Positions 32,080 through 39,859 of a stretch of DNA of 64,000 bases are shown one piece after another (positions within the stretch are counted from its first letter, which is position 1; every line of letters starts with the position of its first letter). This DNA comes from Micromonospora profundi (GTDB lineage: Bacteria; Actinomycetota; Actinomycetes; Mycobacteriales; Micromonosporaceae), in contig NZ_JAATJK010000001.1 in NCBI RefSeq assembly GCF_011927785.1, positions 1,860,001 through 1,924,000 on the forward strand, written 5' to 3'. The notes below the pieces were generated by a model, which worked only from the letters and a program-made list of their open reading frames with translations, searched no databases and was not told the DNA's origin. The position numbers and the translations under genes were made by a program.

Positions 32080-33015
32080 GTGGCTCACCTGACGTATCTG
32101 ATCAGTCGCCTGGCCCAGCTGGTCCTCACCGTCGCCGGTGTGATGACAGTGCTGTTCGTGCTCCTGCGCGTCTCGGGTGACCCGGCGGAGGTGTTGTCCG
32201 GACCGGACGCCACGCCGGAGATCGTCGAGGCGACAAGGGCCCGGCTGGGGCTGGAAGGCTCCCTGCTGAGCCAGTACCTCCGGTTCATGGGTGACCTGGC
32301 GGTCCTCGACCTGGGCCGGTCCTTCACCTTCGGCGGCGACGCGCTGACAGCGGTGACGGACCGGCTCGGGGCGAGCATGTTGATCCTCCTCCCGGCCCAG
32401 GTGCTCACCATGCTGCTCGGCATCGCGCTGGGCAGCGCGGTGGCGCGGGCCGGGAAGTTCCGGATCGGCCAGATCTTCATGGGCGGGTCGTTCCTGCTGC
32501 AGGCGGTCCCGTACTTCTGGCTGGCGATCGTGCTTGTGCTGTTCCTGGCCCTGCAGTGGAAGGTGCTGCCGGCGACCGGGTCTGGCGGCATCGAGTACGC
32601 GATCATCCCCATCATCGCGATGACCGCCAGCCACACGGCCGCGTTGGCCCGGCTGGCCCGTGGTGAGGTCGCGGACGTGCTGCACCGCCCGTTCGTCCTC
32701 GTCGCCCGCTCGAAGGGGATCTCACAGGGGCGGCTCATGTTCCGGCATGTCCTGCCGGTGGCTCTCCCGCCGATCATCTCGTACTCGGGGATCCTGTTCG
32801 CGTTCTCCGTGGGCCAGCTGGTCGTCCTCGAACCCCTGTTCAACTACCGCGGGATCGGCGCGCTCCTGGTGAACGCCGTACACGGCAGGGACTTTCCCAT
32901 CGTGATGGCCGGGGTGTTCGTGGTGACGCTGATGGTCGGGCTGGTGAACCTTCTGGCGGACGTCGTGAACCGACTGATCGACTCCGGCCTGCGGACGAAG
33001 GTGGGTGTGTCATGA
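32080..33015 (+). CDS. ABC transporter permease, DppB type
   Basis: 311 residues from GTG 32080. First membrane segment LVLTVAGVMTVLFVLLRV, followed by SGDPAEVLSGPDATPE (the DPA element of DppB proteins). The permease signature lies near residue 210 (GEVADVLHRPFVLVARSKGI), followed by VLPVALPPIISYSG. About six membrane segments. ATG of the DppC gene overlaps its stop (ATGA). Confidence 0.92.
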   Translation: MAHLTYLISRLAQLVLTVAGVMTVLFVLLRVSGDPAEVLSGPDATPEIVEATRARLGLEGSLLSQYLRFMGDLAVLDLGRSFTFGGDALTAVTDRLGASMLILLPAQVLTMLLGIALGSAVARAGKFRIGQIFMGGSFLLQAVPYFWLAIVLVLFLALQWKVLPATGSGGIEYAIIPIIAMTASHTAALARLARGEVADVLHRPFVLVARSKGISQGRLMFRHVLPVALPPIISYSGILFAFSVGQLVVLEPLFNYRGIGALLVNAVHGRDFPIVMAGVFVVTLMVGLVNLLADVVNRLIDSGLRTKVGVS

Positions 33016-33944
33016 CGGAGCAAGCGCTCCAGCCCGGTGTGGGCGGCGAGGCGGGCCCGACCGTGCCGAAGGCCGACGTACGGACGCGCACGCGCGGCCC
33101 GCTGGGGCGGCTCGCGCGCCGCCCCGGCGCGATGGTCGCTCTGGGGTTTCTGCTGCTTGTCGCCCTCACGGCGATCTTCGCACCGCTGATCGCCCCGCAC
33201 GACCCCGTCGTCCAGGACCTCGCCAGGTCCCGGCAGCCTCCGGCGTTCCTGGACGGTGGCGACACGACGTACCTGTTCGGCACCGACGAGTTCGGACGGG
33301 ACCTGCTCTCGCGAATCATCTACGGAGCACGCATCTCGCTGTTCGTCGGCACCGTTTCGGCGACCATCGCGATGCTGCTGGGCACGACGATGGGCCTGAT
33401 CGCCGGCTACTTCGAGCGGCGGGTGGGGCCGACGATCCTACGGTTCGCCGACATTCAGTTCTCGCTGCCCTTCTACGTCATCGCGATCGCCGTTGTCGCC
33501 CTGTTCGGGCCGAGCCTGCGCAATCTGGTCATCCTGCTGTCGTTCTGGGGCTGGGCGACCTACGCCCGCACCATCGCCGTCACCGTCTCGCAGCTCAAGC
33601 GGATGGAGTACGTGCAAGCCTCCCGGCTCCAGTGGTCAAGCGTCGCGCGGATCATGCGTGTGCACCTCCTGCCCGGCGTTTCCAGCAGCGTCATCGTGCT
33701 GTGGACGACGTCGGTCGGCGGTCTCATCCTGGTCGAGTCGGCGCTGTCCTTCATCGGTCTCGGCGTGCAGGTCCCCGATTTCTCGTGGGGCTCGATGCTC
33801 GGCGGAGCACAGACCGAGCTGCAGGGCGCCTGGTGGGTGGCCATCGTGCCCGGTGTGTTCCTCACCGCCACCATCGTGGCGTTCTACGTCCTCGGAGACG
33901 CGCTCCGCGACATCCTCAACCAGCCGGTCCCGAAGGACCACTGA
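33012..33944 (+). CDS. ABC transporter permease, DppC type
   Basis: 310 residues. N-terminal cytoplasmic tail, then MVALGFLLLVALTAIFAPLIAPHDP, FGTDEFGRDLLSRIIYGARISL (typical DppC motif), and the EAA-like loop MEYVQASRLQWSSVARIMRVHLLP. ATG 33012 overlaps the DppB stop. Completes the importer; a hydrolase-fold gene follows 23 bases downstream. Confidence 0.92.
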   Translation: MTEQALQPGVGGEAGPTVPKADVRTRTRGPLGRLARRPGAMVALGFLLLVALTAIFAPLIAPHDPVVQDLARSRQPPAFLDGGDTTYLFGTDEFGRDLLSRIIYGARISLFVGTVSATIAMLLGTTMGLIAGYFERRVGPTILRFADIQFSLPFYVIAIAVVALFGPSLRNLVILLSFWGWATYARTIAVTVSQLKRMEYVQASRLQWSSVARIMRVHLLPGVSSSVIVLWTTSVGGLILVESALSFIGLGVQVPDFSWGSMLGGAQTELQGAWWVAIVPGVFLTATIVAFYVLGDALRDILNQPVPKDH

Positions 33945-33967
33945 TCCAAGACTCCGGGAGCCTCCTG

Positions 33968-34759
33968 ATGCCACACCTGCACGTCAACAAGACCAACCTG
34001 CACTTCCGTGAGTCCGGCTCCGGCCCGACGGCCCTGTTCCTGGCCGGTTTCATCCTGGACAGCACGTTCTGGCTCGACCAGATCGCCGACCTGTCCGACA
34101 TCAGGCGGTGCGTGTCGCTCGACCTGCGCGGGTTCGGCCTGTCCGACCCGATCACCACCGACGACCTCCTCGACCTCGACGTGTACGTCGAGGACGTGGC
34201 CGCCGTGGCCCGTGAGCTGGGTAATGGGCAACCCGTCGACCTGGTGGGGTTCAGCCTCAGCTCGGTGGTCGGTGGGCTGGTGGCGGAGCGGTACCCCGAG
34301 CTGGTCCGCTCGATGTCGTTCCTCAGCCCCAACCTGCCGCCCGACACCCCGGCGTACCGCCTGTACCGGGACGAGATGGCCAAGCTCGCGGTACGCGAGG
34401 GCATCGACGCCGTCTACCGGCGGTTCGCCGAGTACATCGTCGCGTCCGGGGCGAGCCTGCAGAGCCTGGCCCGCTATCGCCAGATGATGCAGGACACCCG
34501 CCTGGACATGGTGGTGGCGACGCTGCGTACCTGCGGGCGTACGCCGGACCGGACCGATCTGCCGAGCCGCATCACAGTGCCGACGAACTTCGTGACGGCC
34601 ACCGGGGACACGGTGTTCGACAGGTCGGTCGCCCAGGGTTACGCCGACAAGGCGCCCAAGGGCCGCGTGTCGGAGGTGAGCGGTGCCGGCCGGTTGACGC
34701 CCCTGGAGTCTCCGCACGAGCTGTCCGCCGTCCTGCGGGAGTTCTGGAACGACCTGTGA
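33968..34759 (+). CDS. alpha/beta-hydrolase-fold protein with atypical catalytic His position
   Basis: 263 residues. GGGAG lies 7 bases before ATG 33968. The fold is clear: LHFRESGSGPTALFLAGFI, LDLRGFGLSDP, nucleophile elbow VDLVGFSLSSVVGGLVA (G-x-S-x-S) and acid strand TNFVTATGDTVFD. Where most members have GxGH with the catalytic His, this one reads SGAGRLTPLESPHELS: Arg replaces His, and the only nearby His is seven residues later. It may be inactive, have a shifted His, or have another role such as binding. It is the last gene of the importer operon, before a strong terminator. Confidence 0.8.
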   Translation: MPHLHVNKTNLHFRESGSGPTALFLAGFILDSTFWLDQIADLSDIRRCVSLDLRGFGLSDPITTDDLLDLDVYVEDVAAVARELGNGQPVDLVGFSLSSVVGGLVAERYPELVRSMSFLSPNLPPDTPAYRLYRDEMAKLAVREGIDAVYRRFAEYIVASGASLQSLARYRQMMQDTRLDMVVATLRTCGRTPDRTDLPSRITVPTNFVTATGDTVFDRSVAQGYADKAPKGRVSEVSGAGRLTPLESPHELSAVLREFWNDL

Positions 34760-34797
34760 CAGAGGTTCAGGACAGCGGCACGTCCTAGCCAGGCCAT

Positions 34798-34834
34798 CCG
34801 GCGCCCCCAGCCCTCGCGGGTGTGGGGGCGCCGG
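34798..34834 (+). terminator. intrinsic terminator of the importer operon
   Basis: A perfect 12-base-pair stem (CCGGCGCCCCCA with its complement at 34823-34834) around a 13-base loop, followed by TCTTTTCC. It ends 39 bases after the hydrolase stop codon begins the spacer. Confidence 0.8.
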
Positions 34835-34947
34835 TCTTTTCCGCCCCGTGCAGGCGGCTCTCACGTGTGAAATCCTTTGCGGACACCCACCGGCCCGTCT
34901 ACCGTTCTCGACGCATGGTCAACCGATCAGATCCCGAGGAGCACGCC

Positions 34948-35079
34948 GTGTCGCAACGCGATCACCGCACCACCACCTGGCGTACGCCGGGCGCGGGTGC
35001 CGCGTTGCCATCCGGCGCGTGGTATCGGGGTCTCGGCCGTCGCGCCGAGTGCCGGCTGCCTGGGCGGCTCCACCGCTGA
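34948..35079 (+). CDS. 43-codon basic small ORF flanked by terminators
   Basis: GTG 34948 has GAGGAG 6 bases upstream. The peptide begins VSQRDHRTTTWRTPGAGAAL and continues PSGAWYRGLGRRAECRLPGR to LHR. It is Arg-rich with two Trp and one Cys, and has no signal or membrane segment. An in-frame ATG lies at 34915. A candidate promoter (TTGCGG 34877-34882, 17 bases, TACCGT 34900-34905) precedes it. A terminator with T-run follows 18 bases after its stop, so it may be a stand-alone small gene or an attenuation leader for rtcB, which starts 151 bases after its stop. I do not recognise a family. Confidence 0.5.
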   Translation: MSQRDHRTTTWRTPGAGAALPSGAWYRGLGRRAECRLPGRLHR

Positions 35080-35096
35080 CGCGAGCGCGTCCGGCC

Positions 35097-35129
35097 GCCG
35101 CCCACCCCCTGAGGATCGGGCGGCTTTTT
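35097..35129 (+). terminator. intrinsic terminator/attenuator upstream of rtcB
   Basis: GCCGCCC (35097-35103), 14-base loop, GGGCGGC (35118-35124) and TTTTT (35125-35129). One of few hairpins here with a true T-run. A smaller hairpin, GACGCG-AG-CGCGTC, lies just upstream, right at the small ORF stop, which fits either termination or attenuation. Confidence 0.75.
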
Positions 35130-35229
35130 CGTATCCGCTGACCTTCCCGCGCTCCGGTTGACCCGGACCGCGATCGTTCCCGGTCACCCCCTGCGACGAT
35201 GGTGCCGGGACCCACACAAGGAGACCACG

Positions 35230-36429
35230 ATGGGATTCACGCCCCTCGCCGGCACCCGGGCACCCGTCCGGGTCTGGACCGACCCGTACGCCATCGAGCC
35301 GCAGGCGGCCAAGCAGCTGCGCAACATCGGCGCGCTGCCCTGGGTGCAGGGCGTCGCCGTGATGCCCGACGTGCACTTCGGAAAGGGCGCCACTGTCGGC
35401 TCGGTGATCGCCATGCGGCAGGCCGTCTCGCCGGCCGCCGTCGGCGTGGACATCGGCTGCGGCATGTCAGCGGTGCGTACCTCGCTGACCGCCGCCGACC
35501 TGCCGGACGACCTGGCCGGCCTGCGCTCCGCGATCGAGGCCACCATCCCGGTGGGCTTCGCGCAGCGGGACCGGGCAGTCGACCCCCGTCGGATCCGGGG
35601 CCTGGAGCAGGGCGGCTGGGACGACTTCTGGGGCCGGTTCGCCGGGCTGGACCGCAAGGTGGCGCAGCTGGAGACCCGGGCACAGCGGCAGCTCGGAACG
35701 CTCGGCGGCGGCAACCACTTCATCGAGGTCTGCCTGGAACAGGGCGGCGACGACGAGGGCCGGGTGTGGCTGATGCTGCACTCCGGGTCCCGCAACATCG
35801 GCAAGGAGCTGGCCGAGCGGCACATCGGGGTGGCCCGGGGGCTGCCGCACAACGCCGACCTGCCCGACCGGGACCTCGCCGTGTTCCTCGCGGGCACTCC
35901 CGAAATGGACGCGTACCGGCGGGACCTGTGGTGGGCGCAGGAGTACGCGCGGCGCAACCGGGCGGTCATGGTGGCCCTGCTGTGCGGCGTGGTGCGGGAG
36001 CAGTTCCCGCAGGTGTCCTACGACGAGCCGATCTCGTGCCACCACAACTACGTCGCCGAGGAGAGCTACGACGGGGTGGACGTGCTCGTCACCCGCAAGG
36101 GCGCGATCCGGGCCGGGAAGGGCGACCTGGGCATCATCCCCGGGTCGATGGGCACCGGGTCGTACATCGTGCGGGGTCGGGGCAACGCCGACGCCTACTG
36201 CTCGGCGTCGCACGGTGCGGGCCGGCGGATGTCGCGGGCGCAGGCCAAGCGGACGTTCACCAGGGACGACCTGGTCGCGCAGACCGCCGGTGTCCAGTGC
36301 CGCAAGGACGCCGGGGTGATCGACGAGATCCCCGGCGCGTACAAGGACATCACCGAGGTGATGGCGCAGCAGGAGGACCTGGTGGAGGTGGTGGCGCACC
36401 TGAAGCAGGTGGTCTGCGTCAAGGGGTGA
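35230..36429 (+). CDS. rtcB: RtcB-family RNA ligase
   Basis: 399 residues. AAGGAG lies 7 bases before ATG 35230. Metal and guanylylation motifs are all visible: MPDVHFGKGATVGS, VGVDIGCGM (metal Cys), LGTLGGGNHFIEV, LHSGSRNIGK, PISCHHNYV and ASHGAGRRMSR (the His that carries GMP). RtcB joins 2',3'-cyclic-phosphate or 3'-phosphate RNA ends to 5'-OH ends using GTP, for tRNA or rRNA repair after cleavage. No rtcA or archease gene is adjacent. It stands alone between an attenuator-like element and a bidirectional terminator. Confidence 0.93.
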   Translation: MGFTPLAGTRAPVRVWTDPYAIEPQAAKQLRNIGALPWVQGVAVMPDVHFGKGATVGSVIAMRQAVSPAAVGVDIGCGMSAVRTSLTAADLPDDLAGLRSAIEATIPVGFAQRDRAVDPRRIRGLEQGGWDDFWGRFAGLDRKVAQLETRAQRQLGTLGGGNHFIEVCLEQGGDDEGRVWLMLHSGSRNIGKELAERHIGVARGLPHNADLPDRDLAVFLAGTPEMDAYRRDLWWAQEYARRNRAVMVALLCGVVREQFPQVSYDEPISCHHNYVAEESYDGVDVLVTRKGAIRAGKGDLGIIPGSMGTGSYIVRGRGNADAYCSASHGAGRRMSRAQAKRTFTRDDLVAQTAGVQCRKDAGVIDEIPGAYKDITEVMAQQEDLVEVVAHLKQVVCVKG

Positions 36430-36433
36430 CGGG

Positions 36434-36465
36434 CCGCGCGGGCCGGCAACGAGCGGCCCGCGCGG
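36434..36465. terminator. bidirectional terminator between rtcB and the minus-strand gene
   Basis: CCGCGCGGGCCG (36434-36445) pairs perfectly with 36454-36465 around an 8-base loop, lying between two convergent stops (36429 and 36472). Confidence 0.7.
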
Positions 36466-36471
36466 TACGCG

Positions 36472-37263
36472 TCAGAAACCGGCGAAGACCCGGCGCAGGT
36501 CGTCCACTGTCACCGGGCCGGTCACCTGTACGCCGTCAGGGGTGTACGCGGGGCCGAGCCGGCCCACCGCGAGTCGCAGCCATGCCTCGGCCGGTGCGGT
36601 CAGCTCGCCGTCGGGCTGCTCGGGCGCGTCGACCAGCTCGACCTTCTCGCCCAGCCGCAGCCCGTACGTCCGTTCCGGCTGGTGCAGCCGCAGCAGCAGC
36701 GTGGCTTCCCGGCCGTCCAGCTCCTGTGGCTGGCTCGTCCAGCTCAGCATGCCGCCGACGTGGTCGAGCAGCAGCGGCACCGCCTGCGGTGTCACCGCCG
36801 CGAACCTGTTGAACGCCACCTCGACGTCCCACTGGTGCAGGGCGAACTCGCTGAGCCGGAACCGGGCCGAGGTGGCGACGTCCACCGGTTCGGGCAGGAA
36901 ACCCATGTCGATGCGCAGCGTGGCGCGGGTGTCGGCGTCGAGTGCCTCGTACGCCTCGACGAGACGTTCGTTCGTGGTCAGGAACCCGGCGGCGTGCTCG
37001 GCCGGGGACATCGCGTCCCAGCGCTGCCAGACACCGCGGTTGAAGTCGCCGTCCGGTGCGGGAGCGCCGGTGCGGGCGGCGGTAAGCGAGGCGAGGCCGA
37101 TCTCGGCGCCGCTGCCCAGGTGACTGAGCACCTGCGACACCTGCCACTCGCTGGCACCCGACGGTCGGATCAGTTCGTCCTCCTTGAGGTCCCTCACGAG
37201 CGCGGCCAACTCCTCGTGGCCGGCGCGGAGAGCGGTGATGATCTCATCGGCAGGGGTGGGCAT
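36472..37263 (-). CDS. maleylpyruvate isomerase-like / mycothiol-dependent DinB-fold protein
   Basis: 263 residues. N-terminal DinB-fold (MDMPI_N type): ADEIITALRAGHEELAALVR, SGASEWQVSQVLSHLGSGAEIG (metal His) and FRLSEFALHQWDVEVAF (second His pair). The C-terminal alpha/beta domain ends DGVQVTGPVTVDDLRRVFAGF. Such proteins are annotated as maleylpyruvate isomerase family and are thought to use mycothiol; substrate unknown. ATG 37263 has GAGGAG upstream. A much longer open frame continues to 38883 but crosses the MFS gene antisense-frame region and is not real. Confidence 0.85.
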   Translation of the reverse strand: MPTPADEIITALRAGHEELAALVRDLKEDELIRPSGASEWQVSQVLSHLGSGAEIGLASLTAARTGAPAPDGDFNRGVWQRWDAMSPAEHAAGFLTTNERLVEAYEALDADTRATLRIDMGFLPEPVDVATSARFRLSEFALHQWDVEVAFNRFAAVTPQAVPLLLDHVGGMLSWTSQPQELDGREATLLLRLHQPERTYGLRLGEKVELVDAPEQPDGELTAPAEAWLRLAVGRLGPAYTPDGVQVTGPVTVDDLRRVFAGF

Positions 37264-37308
37264 GTATCTCCTCAGCGGGTTTGTCGACTGTCCGCGAAAC
37301 GCTATCCG

Positions 37309-37352
37309 ACGCCTGCCGGTCCACCCCGCAAGCGAGGTGGACCGGCAGGCGT
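37309..37352. terminator. terminator hairpin of the MFS gene
   Basis: A perfect 17-base-pair stem (ACGCCTGCCGGTCCACC and its complement at 37336-37352) around a 10-base loop, just past the MFS stop at 37365 on the minus strand. Confidence 0.75.
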
Positions 37353-37364
37353 CTCTCGGTCCGC

Positions 37365-38858
37365 TCAACCCATGTGCGCGGGACCGCTGGTCCGGATGTC
37401 CCCCTTGCGTACCTTGATCAGGAACAGGGCGATCAGGCCGGCGAGCACGATCAGTGCCGCGCCCCAGGCGAACGCCACGCTGTAGCCGTGCACCAGCGCC
37501 TTGACCTGGGTGGCCGGGCTCGGTGCCCGGGACACCAGGTACGCGGTGACAGCGCTCGTGTACATGGTGTTCAGCAGGGCGGTGCCCAACGAGCCGCCGA
37601 CCTGCTGGGTGGCGTTGAGCGTCGCGCTGGCCGCGCCGGCGTCGTGCTCCGGCACCCCGAACAGCGCCAGGCTGGACAGCGGCACGAATGTGAAACCGAG
37701 GCCCAGGCCGAGGATGAACTGGGCGGGGAGCAGATGGGTGAGGAACGAGGTGTCCACGTCGATCTGAGTGAGCACCAGCATGCCGATGGCGGCGAGCGCG
37801 GCGCCACCGACCATCAGCGGTTTGGCGCCCAGCCGGGGCATCAGCTGGCTGGCGCCGGCGGCGGCGATCAGCACACCGCCGGTGACCGGCAGCGACGCGA
37901 GGCCGGCCTCCAGCGGCGTGTACCGAAGCACCACCTGGAAGTAGAAGGTCAGGAAGAGGAACGCGCCGAACAGGCCGGCGCCGATCAGCGTCGTGGCGAG
38001 GTACGCCGCGCCCCGGTTGCGGTCCAGGATGATCCGCAGCGGCAACAGGGGATGGTTGGAGCGCAGCTCGATCACCACGAAGACGGCGAGCAGCACCACA
38101 CCGGCGGCGATGAAACCGAGCGTCGCGGCGGCGTCCCAGCCGTCCTCCGCGGCCTTCGTGAAGCCGTACACGAGGGAGACCAGGCCCGCCGTGACGACGA
38201 CAGCGCCCGGTATGTCGTAGCGGGTGTTGCCGTGCGCCCGGCTTTCCGGCACCAGCGGCAGGGCGAGGGCGATCGCCACGGCGGCGATCGGGATGTTCAC
38301 CAGCAGGCACCAGCGCCAGTCCGCGTACTCGGTGAGCACCCCACCGAGCAGCAGGCCGACCGCCGAGCCACCACCGGCGATGGCGCCGTACACGGCGAAC
38401 GCCTTGGCGCGTTCGGTCGTCTCGGTGAACAGGACGGTGAGCAGGGCCAGCGCGGCCGGGGCGAGCAGCGCGCCGAAAGCCCCCTGTAGGGCCCGGGCGG
38501 CGAAGAGCATCTCGCCGGTGGTCGCCAGACCGCCCAGCGCGGAGGCCAGCGCGAAGCCGATCATGCCGACGATGAACGTGCGCTTGCGCCCCCAGTAGTC
38601 GGCGATCCGGCCGCCGAGCAGCAGCAGGCCACCGAAGGCGAGCGTGTAGGCGGTGACGACCCACTGCCGGTTCGCGTCGTTGATGCCCAGGTCCGCCTGG
38701 GCCTGGGGGAGCGCGATGTTCACGATTGTGGCGTCCAGGACCACCATCAGCTGCGCGAGGGCGATGACCATCAGCGCGAGCCAGCGCCGCGGGTACGGCG
38801 TGCCTGTCGACGCCCCGGCGCCAGGTGCGCCGGGCGCGGTCGAGGTCGCTCCGGCCAT
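37365..38858 (-). CDS. MFS transporter, DHA2 family (14-TM drug exporter type)
   Basis: 497 residues with about 14 membrane segments. Motif D-like LAQLMVVLDATIVNIALPQAQADL near residue 40, motif A GGRIADYWGRKRTFIVGMIGF and motif C-like GAIAGGGSAVGLLLGGVLTEY are typical of proton-driven drug exporters of the EmrB/QacA group. GGAGG lies upstream of ATG 38858. No regulator is adjacent, so substrate and control are unknown. Confidence 0.92.
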   Translation of the reverse strand: MAGATSTAPGAPGAGASTGTPYPRRWLALMVIALAQLMVVLDATIVNIALPQAQADLGINDANRQWVVTAYTLAFGGLLLLGGRIADYWGRKRTFIVGMIGFALASALGGLATTGEMLFAARALQGAFGALLAPAALALLTVLFTETTERAKAFAVYGAIAGGGSAVGLLLGGVLTEYADWRWCLLVNIPIAAVAIALALPLVPESRAHGNTRYDIPGAVVVTAGLVSLVYGFTKAAEDGWDAAATLGFIAAGVVLLAVFVVIELRSNHPLLPLRIILDRNRGAAYLATTLIGAGLFGAFLFLTFYFQVVLRYTPLEAGLASLPVTGGVLIAAAGASQLMPRLGAKPLMVGGAALAAIGMLVLTQIDVDTSFLTHLLPAQFILGLGLGFTFVPLSSLALFGVPEHDAGAASATLNATQQVGGSLGTALLNTMYTSAVTAYLVSRAPSPATQVKALVHGYSVAFAWGAALIVLAGLIALFLIKVRKGDIRTSGPAHMG

Positions 38859-38953
38859 GGTGATGCCTCCGTGCTGCGGTCATCCTTCGGGCCGGACAGC
38901 CCGCCCGGCGGCGGTATAACCATCGCTGCCACCTCGAAACGTGAGCCCGCTCC

Positions 38954-39859
38954 TCAAGCGGGCGCGAGGATCACCGGCACGGCCACCGTGTTGATCCGGG
39001 CGCCGTCCTGGGCTGACACCTCGTACACCTCGACAGTGCCGTGCTGCTCGCGGGTCGTACGCCAGCCGACCACCACCCGGTACGCGCCCCGGCAGCCGCT
39101 GCCGCAGCTGGCGGTGCCGAATCCGGTGGCGACCTCCCGGCCGGCGGCGTCCCGCACCCGGACACTCACAGTGGCCTCGAACACGTCGGCGGTGCCCGTG
39201 ACGGTGAGCGGGGCGGTGACCCGCTCGCCGACGGTGGGACCGGTGACAACGATCGGCGGCAGCAAGCTGGTGTAGTCGGCCCTGCCGACCGGGTCGCCGT
39301 CACCGAAGCGGACCTGCCGGACGCTGGGGAACTGGGTGAGCGTCCACACCACCTGCGCCTCGCGGAGGCGCTGCTCTGCCGGATCGCCGGCGGGTGGGAT
39401 CCGCAGCGTCGCCACGCCGTCGGTGATCCGGGTGACCTCGACGCCGGCCGGCAACCGGGTGGTCAACCCGGTGGCGGCCTCGGCGGGTGTGGGTCCGGCG
39501 GCCAACTCGGTCAGCGCCAGGCGGGACGTCGCCACGGTGGCCGGTCGGGTCCGCCGGGTCGGGACGAGCTGCCCGGACCGCACGTACCACAGCTCGATGG
39601 TCACCGTGGCCTGGTGGCGCGTACCGGTGGGCGCCGGTGCCAGCGGACGCGGCGGCGTGCCGGTGACCGCCGGTGTCGGCGTGGGCGTCGGGGTGGCCCG
39701 CGGTGTGGGGGTGGAGGTGGGACGTGGTCGTTCGGTTGGCGCGCCGGTCGACGTTGGTGCGGTCGGCGCCGGGCCGAGGGCACCGGAGCGCGGGGTGCCG
39801 CAGCCGCCGACGAGAAGCACTGCGACGAGTACCGCAACGCCCAGCGTGCGCCGGCTCAT
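38954..39859 (-). CDS. GerMN and Gmad2 domain lipoprotein
   Basis: 301 residues. Lipoprotein signal with lipobox LLVGGC, then a Pro/Thr-rich linker (TPTPRATPTPTPTP). The GerMN domain is IELWYVRSGQLVPTRR, LALTELAAGPTPAEAATGL and VTRITDGVATLRIPP. The C-terminal Ig-like Gmad2 domain has IVVTGPTVGERVTAPLTVTG and GYRVVVGW-like AYRVVVGWRTTREQHGTVEVYEVSAQDG. Its ATG overlaps the sensor kinase stop (ATGA). It is probably an extracytoplasmic accessory of that kinase, as LpqB is for MtrB. Confidence 0.88.
   Translation of the reverse strand: MSRRTLGVAVLVAVLLVGGCGTPRSGALGPAPTAPTSTGAPTERPRPTSTPTPRATPTPTPTPAVTGTPPRPLAPAPTGTRHQATVTIELWYVRSGQLVPTRRTRPATVATSRLALTELAAGPTPAEAATGLTTRLPAGVEVTRITDGVATLRIPPAGDPAEQRLREAQVVWTLTQFPSVRQVRFGDGDPVGRADYTSLLPPIVVTGPTVGERVTAPLTVTGTADVFEATVSVRVRDAAGREVATGFGTASCGSGCRGAYRVVVGWRTTREQHGTVEVYEVSAQDGARINTVAVPVILAPA

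Noticed and set aside
33005..34759. A 584-codon frame that would fuse a basic protein to the hydrolase
   Set aside because: The first part is the shadow of the DppC permease. The hydrolase begins at ATG 33968 with its own ribosome-binding site.
36472..38883. A single 803-codon minus-strand frame spanning the DinB-fold protein and the MFS region
   Set aside because: The first 530 codons are the off-frame shadow of the MFS gene (Arg/Gly/Pro-rich, no domain). The true gene starts at ATG 37263 with a good ribosome-binding site, and a terminator hairpin separates the two.
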